From contig NZ_CP118605.1 of assembly GCF_029869925.1 (NCBI RefSeq), positions 1 to 64,000 of the forward strand: a DNA stretch of 64,000 bases. The letters run 5' to 3'. Position 1 is the first letter of the stretch. Each line of letters opens with the position of its first letter. A program made the position numbers and the translations under genes. Positions 18,427 through 28,124 of this stretch are shown here, in pieces. Source of the stretch: Microbulbifer bruguierae (lineage in GTDB: Bacteria; Pseudomonadota; Gammaproteobacteria; Pseudomonadales; Cellvibrionaceae). Below the pieces are notes generated by a model. It made no database searches. It was not told the DNA's origin and was given only the letters and a program-made list of their open reading frames with translations.

Positions 18427-19329
18427 ATGGAATACCCGACGATTGCCGATTGCGTGGGCAATACACCTCTGGTGCGCTTGCAGCGCCTGCAGGGGCAGAC
18501 CTCCAATACCATTTTGCTCAAACTGGAAGGGAACAATCCCGCGGGCTCGGTAAAAGATCGCCCGGCCCTGTCCATGATCAGCCACGCAGAAGCCCGCGGC
18601 CAGATTACCCCCGGTGATACCCTGATTGAAGCGACCAGCGGCAATACCGGCATTGCCCTGGCGATGGCCGCTGCGATCAAGGGCTACCGGCTAATCCTGA
18701 TCATGCCCGAGTCCGCCACTGATGAACGCAAGGCGGCCATGACGGCGTACGGGGCTGAGCTGATTCTGGTATCCGCGGCCCAGGGGATGGAGGGGGCGCG
18801 CGATCTGGCATTGCAAATGCAAGCGGAAGGTCAGGGGTTGGTGCTGGACCAGTTCTCCAATCTCGATAATCCGGTGGCTCATATTGAAACCACCGGTCCC
18901 GAGATCTGGCGGCAGACCGGTGGGCAGATCACCCATTTTGTCTCCTCCATGGGGACGACGGGGACCATTATGGGTTGTGGCCGCTACCTGAAACAGCAGA
19001 ATCCGGATGTCCAGATCATTGGCCTGCAGCCGACAGAGGGGTCCGCGATTCCGGGAATTCGCCGCTGGCCCGAGGCATACCTGCCCAAAATATTCGTTCC
19101 GGAAGAAGTGGACAGAATCATGGATATCAGTCAACAGGAAGCCGAGGCCATGACCCGGCGGCTGGCTCGGGAAGAGGGGATTTTTTGCGGTGTCTCATCC
19201 GGCGGCGCGGTTGCGGGAGCGCTGAAAATCTCTGCAGAAGTGGAGAATGCTACCATCGTGGCCATTGTTTGTGATCGGGGCGATCGCTATCTGTCCTCTG
19301 GACTATTCAATGTCACAACCCCGATCTAG
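18427..19329 (+). CDS. cysM: Cysteine synthase B (O-acetylserine sulfhydrylase)
   Basis: CysM makes cysteine from O-acetylserine and sulfide or thiosulfate using PLP. The 300-residue length fits CysM. The PLP lysine is Lys43 in NPAGSVKDRP, and the substrate loop is EATSGNTGIA. The GVSSGGAVAGAL stretch near the C-terminus binds cofactor phosphate. The ATG at 18427 is preferred because homology starts there. It lies between barA (divergent) and relA, as in Pseudomonas, but the usual rlmD gene between cysM and relA is missing. Confidence 0.94.
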   Translation: MEYPTIADCVGNTPLVRLQRLQGQTSNTILLKLEGNNPAGSVKDRPALSMISHAEARGQITPGDTLIEATSGNTGIALAMAAAIKGYRLILIMPESATDERKAAMTAYGAELILVSAAQGMEGARDLALQMQAEGQGLVLDQFSNLDNPVAHIETTGPEIWRQTGGQITHFVSSMGTTGTIMGCGRYLKQQNPDVQIIGLQPTEGSAIPGIRRWPEAYLPKIFVPEEVDRIMDISQQEAEAMTRRLAREEGIFCGVSSGGAVAGALKISAEVENATIVAIVCDRGDRYLSSGLFNVTTPI

Positions 19330-19490
19330 GGCGGCGAAGATAAAAAATACTGAAAACGGTTTTTGTGGTCGCTTTAGCCTCGCGCTTTCGATCTCGACCT
19401 TATTTCAATTCGGGTTATCAGGCTGTAAAGATAAATTCCGCAGCCTGCACAATAACAACATTCCATTCATTCTGGCCGTGAGTTAATACC

Positions 19491-21743
19491 GTGGTACAAG
19501 TCAGAAAAAATTATCCGCGACTGGCCGATGGCACCCTGGATCGGGAGGCCTGGCTACGGCATATTCAGGCGCTGGCTAAGCTGGATGGTGGCAGTCTGGT
19601 CACCCTGCGAAAAGCCATCGAAATGAGCGAGGCGGCGGAACAGAAAGCCATTGAGGCGGAAAACATCTGGGTCGAGGGCACCAGCAGTTTTCTCACCGGC
19701 CTGGAAATGGTGGAAATCCTTGCGGACCTGCAGATCGACGGCGAAGCACTCTGCGCGGCCATGTTGTATCGGGCAGTGCGGGAAAAGCGCCTGCCGTTGA
19801 AGACCGTGGAAGCGGAGATGGGAGAAACCATCGCCAAGCTGATCCGCGGTGTATTGCAAATGGCGGTCATCCGCAGTCGCAGTGCGGCGACGGGAGAAGA
19901 AAACCAGAGTAGTGCGGTCGAAGAGCACTCGGAAAATATACGCCGCATGCTGGTGGCGCTGGTAGACGATGTGCGGGTCGCACTGATCAAGCTGGCCGAA
20001 CGTACCTGCGCAATTCGCGCGGCAAAAAAAGCCGATGAGGCCAAGCGCCGGCGGGTTGCGCGGGAAGTGGCGGATGTCTATGCGCCGCTGGCGCACCGTC
20101 TGGGTATCGGGCATATCAAATGGGAACTGGAAGATCTCTCGTTCCGCTATCTCGAACCTGAGGACTACATGCGGATTGCCGGTCTGCTGGACGAAAAACG
20201 TCTTGCTCGGCAGGAATATATCGATGATGTCCTGAGCCTGTTGCGGGACGAGCTGGGCAAGGCGGACATTGAGGGAGAAGTCTTCGGACGCGCAAAACAC
20301 ATTTACAGTATCTGGCGGAAAATGCGCCGGAAAAATATCGGCTTTTCCCAAGTCTATGATATTCGCGCGGTGCGTATTCTGGTGCCCACGGTGCGGGACT
20401 GCTATGCGGTGCTGGGGATTGTGCACAACCTGTGGCGCAATATACCCAACGAATTCGACGATTACATTGCCTCCCCCAAAGACAACGGCTACCGCTCGCT
20501 GCATACCGCGGTCATTGGCCCGGACCGCAAAGTGCTTGAAGTTCAGATTCGAACCTTCGCCATGCACGAGGAGGCAGAGTATGGTGTCTGTGCGCATTGG
20601 CGTTACAAGGGTACCGATAAAAAGTCCGGGCAACTGGAAGGTCAGGACGGTTACGAGCAGAAAATTTCCTGGCTGCGGCAGGTGCTCGACTGGCACGAAG
20701 AGGTGGGCGGCAACCCCCTTGAGGACGATCTGCAGGCAAGTGATGTTGATACCCGCATTTACGTGTTTACCCCGGACGGCCATGTAGTGGATCTGCCCCG
20801 GGGCGCTACCCCGCTGGACTTTGCCTATAAAATCCATACCGAGATCGGTCATCGCTGTCGCGGTGCGAAGGTGGATGGCCGCATCGTACCCCTGAACCAC
20901 GAATTGCAAACCGCCAATCAGGTGGAAATTCTCACTGGCAAGCGGGAAGCCCCCAGTCGCGACTGGATTTCCCGCAATATGGGCTATATCACCACATCCC
21001 GCGCCCGCGCCAAGGTCATCCACTGGTTCAAGCAGCAGGCGCGGGACCAGAATATGGCGGAAGGCCGCACCATTCTTGACGGCGAATTCAAACAGCTGGC
21101 ACTGGCGGATTTCGACTTTGAGAAACTGACCAAAAAACTGAACATGCATTCCCTGGATGACCTCTACGCAGCGGTTGGTGCTGGAGACATAGGTGTCGGT
21201 CAGGTGCTGAATGCCGCGCAGCGGATGGTGAAAGTGGAGCAGGGCGAGCCGGTCCTTTCGCTCACTGCGCCGGTCGCCCGGGAAGGTCAGGCAGATGTGT
21301 ATATCGACGGGGTGGGTAACCTGCTCACGCACATTGCGCGCTGCTGTAACCCGGTGCCCGGCGACGAAATCATGGGATATATCACCCTGGGACGTGGCGT
21401 CTCCATTCACCGCAAAGACTGCGCAAATATGCTGCGTATGCAGTCGGATGAGCCGGAACGTATTCTGCAGGTAGAGTGGTCTGAAAAACCCGCGGAACTC
21501 TATTCGGTGGAGATCATGGTAGAGGCCTACGATCGCCACGGGCTGTTGCGGGACATTACAGCAATGCTCGACAGCCAGCGTATCAACATTACCGCCATGC
21601 AGACTCGCTCCAACAAGCACAAACATACGGTAGATATGGTGATTACCGCCGAAATCCACAATTTCGAGGAGTTGAGCCAGGTGCTGCATCGTATCAATCA
21701 GTTGCCCAACGTGGCTTCGGCCAAACGTCGGGTCCTGCATTGA
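19491..21743 (+). CDS. relA: (p)ppGpp synthetase RelA
   Basis: RelA makes (p)ppGpp when uncharged tRNA enters the ribosome. The 750-residue protein has an N-terminal pseudo-hydrolase domain without an HD pair. The synthetase domain is at about 245-370 and carries the EFDD signature of monofunctional RelA in NEFDDYIASPKDNGYRS. TGS (about 412-470) and ACT (about 670-748) domains follow. The start is GTG at 19491. mazG follows 60 bases later on the same strand, which is a classic pairing. Confidence 0.96.
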   Translation: MVQVRKNYPRLADGTLDREAWLRHIQALAKLDGGSLVTLRKAIEMSEAAEQKAIEAENIWVEGTSSFLTGLEMVEILADLQIDGEALCAAMLYRAVREKRLPLKTVEAEMGETIAKLIRGVLQMAVIRSRSAATGEENQSSAVEEHSENIRRMLVALVDDVRVALIKLAERTCAIRAAKKADEAKRRRVAREVADVYAPLAHRLGIGHIKWELEDLSFRYLEPEDYMRIAGLLDEKRLARQEYIDDVLSLLRDELGKADIEGEVFGRAKHIYSIWRKMRRKNIGFSQVYDIRAVRILVPTVRDCYAVLGIVHNLWRNIPNEFDDYIASPKDNGYRSLHTAVIGPDRKVLEVQIRTFAMHEEAEYGVCAHWRYKGTDKKSGQLEGQDGYEQKISWLRQVLDWHEEVGGNPLEDDLQASDVDTRIYVFTPDGHVVDLPRGATPLDFAYKIHTEIGHRCRGAKVDGRIVPLNHELQTANQVEILTGKREAPSRDWISRNMGYITTSRARAKVIHWFKQQARDQNMAEGRTILDGEFKQLALADFDFEKLTKKLNMHSLDDLYAAVGAGDIGVGQVLNAAQRMVKVEQGEPVLSLTAPVAREGQADVYIDGVGNLLTHIARCCNPVPGDEIMGYITLGRGVSIHRKDCANMLRMQSDEPERILQVEWSEKPAELYSVEIMVEAYDRHGLLRDITAMLDSQRINITAMQTRSNKHKHTVDMVITAEIHNFEELSQVLHRINQLPNVASAKRRVLH

Positions 21744-21803
21744 CACCCTGTGCAGTGGCCGTTTGTTGAAACCGTTTTTCAACAAATGCATTAAGGAAAA
21801 AGT

Positions 21804-22625
21804 ATGAAAGAGCGCTACACCGTAGATGACCTGCAATACTTGATGTCGCAGCTACGCAACCCCGATGGGGGCTGCCCGTGGGATTTGAAGCAGAGCTTTG
21901 CGTCTATTGTCCCGTCTACCATTGAAGAAGCTTACGAAGTGGCTGAAGCCATTGAGCGGGCAGACTTCGGGCATTTGAGTGAAGAGCTGGGTGACCTGTT
22001 GTTTCAAGTAATCTTCTATGCGCAGCTGGGGCGGGAGGAGGGTCATTTCGACTTCTCCCAGATTGTCGATGCCCTGGTGCGCAAACTGGTGCGCCGGCAT
22101 CCTCACGTATTCCCATCCGGGGACCTCTATGCTGAAAACGTCAATACCGGCATAGATGAAGCGCAAATCAAGCAGAATTGGGAAACGATAAAAGCTTCCG
22201 AACGCGCAGCGAAAGGCGAGGTAGGGACCCTCGGTGGTGTAGCGGTCGGTCTTCCGGCGCTGACGCGGGCAATGAAATTGCAAAAAAGGGCCGCCCAGGT
22301 GGGGTTCGACTGGCCCGATATCGAAGGGGTGCTGGATAAAATTGCAGAGGAAGTGCAGGAGCTGCGGGAGGCGGTAGCGTCCGGCAATATGGAGCATGCT
22401 CGGGAAGAGTTGGGCGATTTGTTCTTTGCCTGTGTCAACGGGGCCAGGCACCTGCAAGTGGACCCCGAAGTTGCTTTGCGGCAGTGCAATCGCAAATTCG
22501 AGCGTCGTTTTGGGGCGGTAGAATCCAGGCTTGAGGCCACAGGCAAGAAGCTGGCAGATGCTTCTTTGGATGAGTTGGACCGGTTATGGGATGCTGCCAA
22601 GGCAGACGAGAAAATCCGGGACTGA
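21804..22625 (+). CDS. mazG: Nucleoside triphosphate pyrophosphohydrolase MazG
   Basis: MazG hydrolyses nucleoside triphosphates to monophosphates and can lower (p)ppGpp indirectly. The 273-residue protein has two MazG domains. The first holds GGCPWDLKQ near residue 20 and the EEAYEVAEAIE metal-binding helix. The second has EEVQELREAVASG and EELGDLFFACVN. It lies 60 bases after relA on the same strand. Confidence 0.95.
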   Translation: MKERYTVDDLQYLMSQLRNPDGGCPWDLKQSFASIVPSTIEEAYEVAEAIERADFGHLSEELGDLLFQVIFYAQLGREEGHFDFSQIVDALVRKLVRRHPHVFPSGDLYAENVNTGIDEAQIKQNWETIKASERAAKGEVGTLGGVAVGLPALTRAMKLQKRAAQVGFDWPDIEGVLDKIAEEVQELREAVASGNMEHAREELGDLFFACVNGARHLQVDPEVALRQCNRKFERRFGAVESRLEATGKKLADASLDELDRLWDAAKADEKIRD

Positions 22626-22694
22626 TACCGCTCGCGCGCAAGCATAGATGGCGCACTGCCAGTATTGGATTGGCAGATCCTTTGGTTGAGCGGG

Positions 22695-22731
22695 TGGTAT
22701 TTGGCTGTATGTGGTATTGCTGGCTGTATTG
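22695..22731. repeat. Short imperfect direct repeat upstream of adk
   Basis: TGGTATTTGGCTGTATG (22695-22711) is followed directly by TGGTATTGCTGGCTGTATTG (22712-22731). The two units agree except for a 3-base insertion in the second. Confidence 0.6.
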
Positions 22732-22788
22732 GGAATCGCTGGGGGAAGTGTAGATCGCTTCGAGCGGAATTTAATTTTGGTGACCGCT

Positions 22789-22814
22789 TGGTATTACCAC
22801 TTTGGATTACCAAA
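22789..22814. promoter_or_regulatory. Paired palindromes, operator-like
   Basis: TGGTATTACCA at 22789-22799 fits the TGGTNNNACCA form recognised by some GntR-family regulators. It is followed 2 bases later by TTTGG-ATTA-CCAAA (22801-22814). They lie about 100 bases upstream of the candidate adk promoter. The regulator is unknown. Confidence 0.35.
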
Positions 22815-22903
22815 AGTTGTAACCTCTGGATGACCAAGCATACGTACCCCGGCTGTTTTCTCCGGATTTATTACGAGAAAACCCCCGGCCGTTGGCCTCG
22901 GAC

Positions 22904-22932
22904 TTGTCCTGTTCATGGGCAAAGTGTAAGGT
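22904..22932 (+). promoter_or_regulatory. Candidate sigma-70 promoter of adk
   Basis: TTGTCC (22904-22909) and TAAGGT (22927-22932) have a 17-base spacer and lie about 65 bases before the adk start. The match is moderate. Confidence 0.4.
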
Positions 22933-22980
22933 AGCGCTCTTTTTAGCGGCGGGCCATTCCCCGGTGCCGCGTCGGCATGA

Positions 22981-23652
<672 letters not shown>

Positions 23653-23676
23653 TCGCAGCGCTCAAAAGACCTTTTG

Positions 23677-23707
23677 AAAAATGGCTCCTGTTGGAGCCAT
23701 TTTTTTT
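23677..23707 (+). terminator. Rho-independent terminator after adk
   Basis: AAAAATGGCTCC (23677-23688) and GGAGCCATTTTT (23693-23704) form a 12-bp stem with a 4-base loop, and the T-run continues past the stem. Confidence 0.85.
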
Positions 23708-23828
23708 GCCGGGATATAGGTAGATTGAGCGTTGAGTGAATGTCGGTTGGATCAATAACGGGGCGCCGTGATGCACACTGCGATTTTTGTCATTGATCTG
23801 GTCTATCTCTCCGTATAGAAACGCCTTT

Positions 23829-23850
23829 AGATACTTTTAGCGAAGTATCT
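23829..23850. promoter_or_regulatory. Inverted repeat upstream of hemH
   Basis: AGATACTT (23829-23836) and AAGTATCT (23843-23850) are perfect 8-base arms with a 6-base spacer. They lie about 10 bases downstream of a possible TATAGA -10 element (23814-23819), which has TTGATC at 23793-23798 as its -35. The position, about 100 bases before hemH, suggests an operator near the transcription start. It does not resemble a Fur box. Confidence 0.45.
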
Positions 23851-23952
23851 GAAATACTCTGTTCGGTGTCCGGATGGGCTGATTTTCAAATTGGCACGAG
23901 CGATGCCAACATATGTGATCCTTTCTTTAGTTCAGTAGGAGTCAGTTGCACT

Positions 23953-24987
23953 ATGTCTCATGCAGTTATTCTGATGAATCTGGGAACACCTGCAGAGCCA
24001 ACGCCGCGCGCCGTGCGTAGCTTTCTCAGGGAGTTTTTATCTGATCCTCGAGTAGTGGAAATTCCCCGGCCGCTGTGGCAACTGATTCTCAACCTGTTTG
24101 TACTGCCGATGCGGCCAAAGCGAATCGCGCCCGCATATGCCGAAATCTGGAACCATGGGCTGGATGGTGAAGCCGTTACCGGTTCACCTATCACCTACTA
24201 TACCCAGCGTCAGGTGGAACGGCTCCGGCAGCGGTTACAAAGCGCAGGGGATCCCGCTGTGGGCGAAAATGTGGTCGTCACTTACGCCATGACTTATGGT
24301 GCTCCAAGTCTTGAGGATACTGTGGCGCGTTTGCGTACCGAGGGTGCAATGCACTTTACGGTGTTGCCGCTTTATCCCCAATATTCAGCGACAACTACCG
24401 GCGCTATCTACAGCCAGGTGGCAAAAGTTTTCCTGAAAGAACGCGATGTGCCCGAGATCAATGTGGTGCATGATTACTGGCAGCACCCGCTATATATTGA
24501 AGCGCTGGCAAACTCAGTGCGGGAACACTGGCAGAAAAGCGGTGCGGCGGAAAAGCTATTAATGTCATTTCACGGTATTCCCAAGGCCAATATCCGTAAA
24601 GGGGATCCCTATTACCAGCAGTGTGTTGGAACGGCTGAACGTTTGGCTGAGGCTCTGAAGTTGTCGCGGGACAAGTGGGAGCTCACCTTTCAGTCCCGGT
24701 TCGGCAAGGCGGAGTGGCTACAGCCCTACACAGATAAAACTCTGGTGGAGTGGGGGCAGAGTGGGGTTTCCAGTGTCGATGTGATTTGCCCGGCTTTTGC
24801 CGCCGACTGCCTGGAAACCCTGGAAGAAATCGCGGTGGAGAATCGCGCTAATTTTATTGAGGCGGGGGGGAAGGAATATCGATATATCCCCGCGTTGAAT
24901 GCGCGTGAAGATCATATCGCGGCGATTGAAGCTATTGCCCGCTCATATATGCGGACAGAACAGGGATGCGAAAAATCGCCGAATTGA
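23953..24987 (+). CDS. hemH: Ferrochelatase
   Basis: HemH inserts ferrous iron into protoporphyrin IX, the last step of haem synthesis. The 344-residue protein has the metal-binding histidine in LMSFHGIPKANI, the QSRFGKAEWLQPYTD segment, and an EXXXE-type acid patch in CLETLEEIAVEN. The ATG at 23953 starts the homology at MSHAVILMNLGTP. An open frame upstream from 23866 is not supported. It stands alone between two terminated or long-spaced genes. Confidence 0.95.
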   Translation: MSHAVILMNLGTPAEPTPRAVRSFLREFLSDPRVVEIPRPLWQLILNLFVLPMRPKRIAPAYAEIWNHGLDGEAVTGSPITYYTQRQVERLRQRLQSAGDPAVGENVVVTYAMTYGAPSLEDTVARLRTEGAMHFTVLPLYPQYSATTTGAIYSQVAKVFLKERDVPEINVVHDYWQHPLYIEALANSVREHWQKSGAAEKLLMSFHGIPKANIRKGDPYYQQCVGTAERLAEALKLSRDKWELTFQSRFGKAEWLQPYTDKTLVEWGQSGVSSVDVICPAFAADCLETLEEIAVENRANFIEAGGKEYRYIPALNAREDHIAAIEAIARSYMRTEQGCEKSPN

Positions 24988-25368
24988 TTGCTGCTTCTGG
25001 TTAAATTCCACGGGAAAATTACTGCGGGTATAAAAATATGGATGTTTTTTAAAAAAATTGTGTTTTTTTACCCGTTTTTCTTGCAAACCCTCCTTTTTTT
25101 ATTAACTTTGATACAGCCGTGTCATTTTTTATGGCTGGGCTGTTCCTGATTCTCTAATTTGATAGCGATCGCTTTCGATGGATATGCAGATAGAGTTGGG
25201 GGTCCGGGTCGCGGAATCATGCTGGCCCGGACCCTTTCTGACATGCAATCTGAAGTGCGAGAATTCAGGACTGTCGCAATTCCCGGCAGCATTCAAACCG
25301 GTATTGCCGGATTGTTGGTGGGTACAGTATCAGGGTGACTTCTTTTATAGAGAAAGAGGAGACAAGGG
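24988..25368. other. 381-base gap between hemH and the histone-like gene
   Basis: No gene is supported here. The first half is rich in A and T runs (about 25040-25140) and may be a promoter or bent DNA for the histone-like gene. A 74-codon open frame (25178-25402) runs into that gene in another phase and has no ribosome-binding site or recognisable motif. A GCGATCGC palindrome occurs near 25166-25173. I see no clear terminator for hemH. Confidence 0.5.
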
Positions 25369-26235
25369 ATGGCACGAGTGGCAAAGAAAAAAGCCAAGGT
25401 AAAGGCCAAGGTAAAGGCCAAGCGCGTTGTGAAAACTGCGCCTGCAGCCAAAGTTGAAAGCGGAGCTTCGCCAATTGTTGGCAAGGCCCAAAAAGCGGTT
25501 GATTCGGCGGCGAAGGCCCTGGATGCGCAGCTGGATCGGGTAGGTAAAGCCCGCGCCAGGGTTCAGAAAACCGGTAGCGCAGCCGCCAAACAGTCATTGA
25601 CCGGAGCGAATGCCAAGCTCAGGGAGCTACGGGTTAAATTAGCGGAAGCAAAATTGGGATTGGCCAAGGCCAGTGCCATGGACGCGGTGCGCAATGCAGA
25701 AGAGGTCGCCAAAAAAACCGTGGCGGATATGGCGGCCAAGCTGTCTAACAAAGCGGACAAGGATCTTGCCAGCGCCCTGAAGGCTTTTGAAAGCCGCTGG
25801 AAAAAAGCTCGCGCCAAGGTGGATACCAAAAAAGTAAAAGCCGCGGAGAAAAAGGCCAGTGCGAAAGTGAAGGCTGCGGCGAAGAAAGCCGCTGCCAACG
25901 CCAAATCCCTGGAAAAGAAAGCCGTAGCCAAGGCCAAGGCAGAAGCCAAAAAAGCTGCGAAACAGGCGGCGAAGAAAAAAGCCGTGAAGAAGGCCGCGAC
26001 GAAGAAGTCCCCGGGTCGCCCCAAGAAGGCCGCGGTCAAGAAATCAGTAGTAAAAAAAGCCCCAGCCAAAAAAGCAGCCACCAAGGCCGAGAAAGCAACG
26101 CCGAAGAAAACAACAGCCAAGAAAGCAGCAGCCAAGAAAGCAGCGCCCAAGAAGTCCGCACGCCGAGGGCGTCCGCCAAAGGCGGTGACCAGCAAGGCCA
26201 GCGCCCGCCGCGGTCGGCCACCGAAAAAGGCCTGA
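25369..26235 (+). CDS. AlgP-like histone-H1-type protein with AT-hooks
   Basis: This 288-residue protein is extremely rich in lysine and alanine. The N-terminus is basic, residues about 35-150 are predicted helical, and the C-terminal half consists of KKAA-like repeats resembling eukaryotic histone H1 and Pseudomonas AlgP (AlgR3). Three AT-hook-like cores can be read: PGRPKK, and RRGRPPKAV and RRGRPPKKA at the very end. It probably binds DNA minor grooves and influences chromosome structure or alginate-type regulation; the target is unknown. AGAGGAGA lies just before the ATG at 25369. A strong terminator follows, so it is a single-gene unit. Confidence 0.8.
   Translation: MARVAKKKAKVKAKVKAKRVVKTAPAAKVESGASPIVGKAQKAVDSAAKALDAQLDRVGKARARVQKTGSAAAKQSLTGANAKLRELRVKLAEAKLGLAKASAMDAVRNAEEVAKKTVADMAAKLSNKADKDLASALKAFESRWKKARAKVDTKKVKAAEKKASAKVKAAAKKAAANAKSLEKKAVAKAKAEAKKAAKQAAKKKAVKKAATKKSPGRPKKAAVKKSVVKKAPAKKAATKAEKATPKKTTAKKAAAKKAAPKKSARRGRPPKAVTSKASARRGRPPKKA
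25393..25422 (+). repeat. 12-base tandem repeat in the histone-like gene
   Basis: GCCAAGGTAAAG occurs twice in tandem (25393-25404 and 25405-25416), followed by GCCAAG. It encodes repeated AKVK units, and copy changes would stay in frame. Confidence 0.8.
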
Positions 26236-26274
26236 GCGGAAAGCTCCAGGCGTCTTCCCGATCGGATTTGACCG

Positions 26275-26304
26275 AGCCCCGGCAGTTTGCCGGGGCTTTT
26301 GTTT
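26275..26304 (+). terminator. Rho-independent terminator after the histone-like gene
   Basis: AGCCCCGGCA (26275-26284) and TGCCGGGGCT (26288-26297) form a 10-bp perfect stem with a 3-base loop, followed by TTTTGTTTG. Confidence 0.8.
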
Positions 26305-26463
26305 GTCTGAAATTCGGGCGTATTCCCGGTTGGTCCGGTTGCGTTTGCCGCTGGGCATGCGACAATTCGCCCCGATTTCTCCAGGTCTCTCCAGGTCACT
26401 CCAGATCCCACCCGGTCCGGGGCCAGTTTGGCCGCCTCGTTTTCTTTTCAAGGATCCTGATCG

Positions 26464-27198
26464 TTGAAACTTCTCGCTATTGATACGACTTCCGGTGCCT
26501 GCTCTGTCGCGCTCTATGACCATGGGCGGGTGCATGAGGAGTTTGTGCGCGCGGAACGGGATCACACCCGTCGCCTGCTCCCCATGGTGGATGCGGTGCT
26601 GGCGAAAGGGCAGTGCACATTGGCGCAACTGGATACGCTGGCGGTCAGTTCCGGCCCCGGTTCCTTTACTGGCCTGCGTATTGCAATCAGCTGTGTGCAA
26701 GGGTTGGCATTCGCGGCGGACAAACCCGTGGTACCGGTTTCCAGTCTCGCTGCCATGGCGGCCGGCGCGGTACGTATCCACCCGCAGTGGCGGGGGGCAC
26801 CGGTGCTCGCGGCACTGGACGCGCGGATGCAGGAGGTCTATTGGGGGCTTTATACTGCTGACCAGCCCGGACGCGCGCTGCTCGACGATGCGGTTTCTGC
26901 GCCGGAGCAGGTAGTGTCCGCGCTTGAGAATGCGGGCTACGTCAGCAGCCTGAGTGCCCCCGCCAAAGGAGTGGGAGCGGGAGTATATGCGGCTGGCCCC
27001 GGCTGGCACTACCCGCAGTTGGCGGGACTGAACCCCCTGGATTTGGACCTTGAGCTGGCGGTGCACGCGCAGGATATCGCAGTTCTGGCCGCAGACTTGT
27101 GGCAAGCGGGTGAATGCGTCAGTGCTCAGGATCTCGAGCCGGCCTATCTGCGCAACGAAATTACCTGGAAGAAGCGCCAGCGCATTCGCCAGGGCTAA
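26464..27198 (+). CDS. tsaB: TsaB, tRNA threonylcarbamoyladenosine synthesis partner
   Basis: TsaB pairs with TsaD and TsaE to make t6A37 in tRNAs that read ANN codons. The 244-residue protein begins with the ASKHA nucleotide-binding strand LLAIDTTSGACSVALYD. It also has the family motif SSGPGSFTGLRIAIS at about 61-75, used in dimer formation with TsaD. The start is TTG at 26464 with AGGATCC upstream. The function is essential, and the gene is not in an obvious operon with tsaD or tsaE here. Confidence 0.94.
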   Translation: MKLLAIDTTSGACSVALYDHGRVHEEFVRAERDHTRRLLPMVDAVLAKGQCTLAQLDTLAVSSGPGSFTGLRIAISCVQGLAFAADKPVVPVSSLAAMAAGAVRIHPQWRGAPVLAALDARMQEVYWGLYTADQPGRALLDDAVSAPEQVVSALENAGYVSSLSAPAKGVGAGVYAAGPGWHYPQLAGLNPLDLDLELAVHAQDIAVLAADLWQAGECVSAQDLEPAYLRNEITWKKRQRIRQG

Positions 27199-27269
27199 TA
27201 AAAAACGATAACTATTGGCGGTCCGGACAAGCTCCGATAGTGCCGCCTGACCATTAGATAGTACGCAGT

Positions 27270-28070
27270 ATGGATATTCTTCAGATTGTTTTTCTGTCCC
27301 TGATTCAGGGAATCACCGAGTTCCTGCCGATCTCCAGCTCCGCCCACCTGATTCTACCTACTCAGGTACTGGGATGGCCGGATCAGGGACTGGCATTCGA
27401 TGTGGCCGTCCACTTTGGATCCCTGATCGCAGTGATTCTGTATTTCCGCAAGGATGTCTGGCACTTGATACGAGATGGTCTCGGCGGCTTCAAAACCGGC
27501 CAGTTCAGCGACGAGGGCCGACTGGCGTGGCTGATTGTGCTGGCAACGATACCGGCGGGGCTCGCGGGATTGGTGTTCAAGGATTTTGTCGAGACACACC
27601 TGCGATCATCGGCAGTCATCGCAACAACCACGATAGTTTTCGGCGTGTTGCTCTGGTGGGCGGATGTCGGCGGGAAGCGCCGGGATGAACTTGGCAAGCT
27701 CAACTGGAAAAAGGCCCTGATGATTGGTGGCGCTCAGGCGTTGGCGCTGATTCCTGGCACTTCGCGTTCCGGTATAACCATGACCGCCGCGTTGATGCTG
27801 GGCATGAAGCGTGAGGCGGCGGCCCGTTTTTCGTTTTTGATGTCGATCCCGGTCATTGCCCTCAGCGCTCTGCTGCTGACCCTGGAATTGCTGGGTACTG
27901 ACTCGGTTGTTTGGGGCGATATTATTCTCGGCGTTGTTCTGTCTGGTATCAGCGCTTATTTGTGTATCCATTTTTTCCTGCAGTTTATCAGCCGCATTGG
28001 CATGGCCCCGTTCGCCATCTACCGCCTGCTGTTGGGTGGTGCCCTGATCTGGATGATATTTGCCAGGTAA
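27270..28070 (+). CDS. uppP: Undecaprenyl-diphosphatase UppP/BacA
   Basis: UppP dephosphorylates undecaprenyl pyrophosphate at the outer face of the membrane, recycling the lipid carrier for peptidoglycan and other glycans. The 266-residue polytopic protein has the conserved [12 protein letters not shown] near residues 17-28 and the PGTSRSG catalytic motif near the middle. It starts 71 bases after tsaB. Family length is typical and nothing is missing. Confidence 0.96.
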   Translation: MDILQIVFLSLIQGITEFLPISSSAHLILPTQVLGWPDQGLAFDVAVHFGSLIAVILYFRKDVWHLIRDGLGGFKTGQFSDEGRLAWLIVLATIPAGLAGLVFKDFVETHLRSSAVIATTTIVFGVLLWWADVGGKRRDELGKLNWKKALMIGGAQALALIPGTSRSGITMTAALMLGMKREAAARFSFLMSIPVIALSALLLTLELLGTDSVVWGDIILGVVLSGISAYLCIHFFLQFISRIGMAPFAIYRLLLGGALIWMIFAR

Positions 28071-28124
28071 TATCCAAAACTGCCTGAAGTGGCGAAACTT
28101 GAAACGGTTTGATGAGGTTTGATC

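Noticed and set aside
19554..21836. Very long minus-strand open frame across relA
   Set aside because: It mirrors relA codons and has no recognisable domain; antisense shadow in GC-rich DNA.
25166..25173. GCGATCGC palindrome
   Set aside because: A single copy in the gap is expected by chance and has no established role in this group.
25178..25402. Possible 74-residue gene before the histone-like gene
   Set aside because: It runs into the next gene in another phase, has no ribosome-binding site and no recognisable family.
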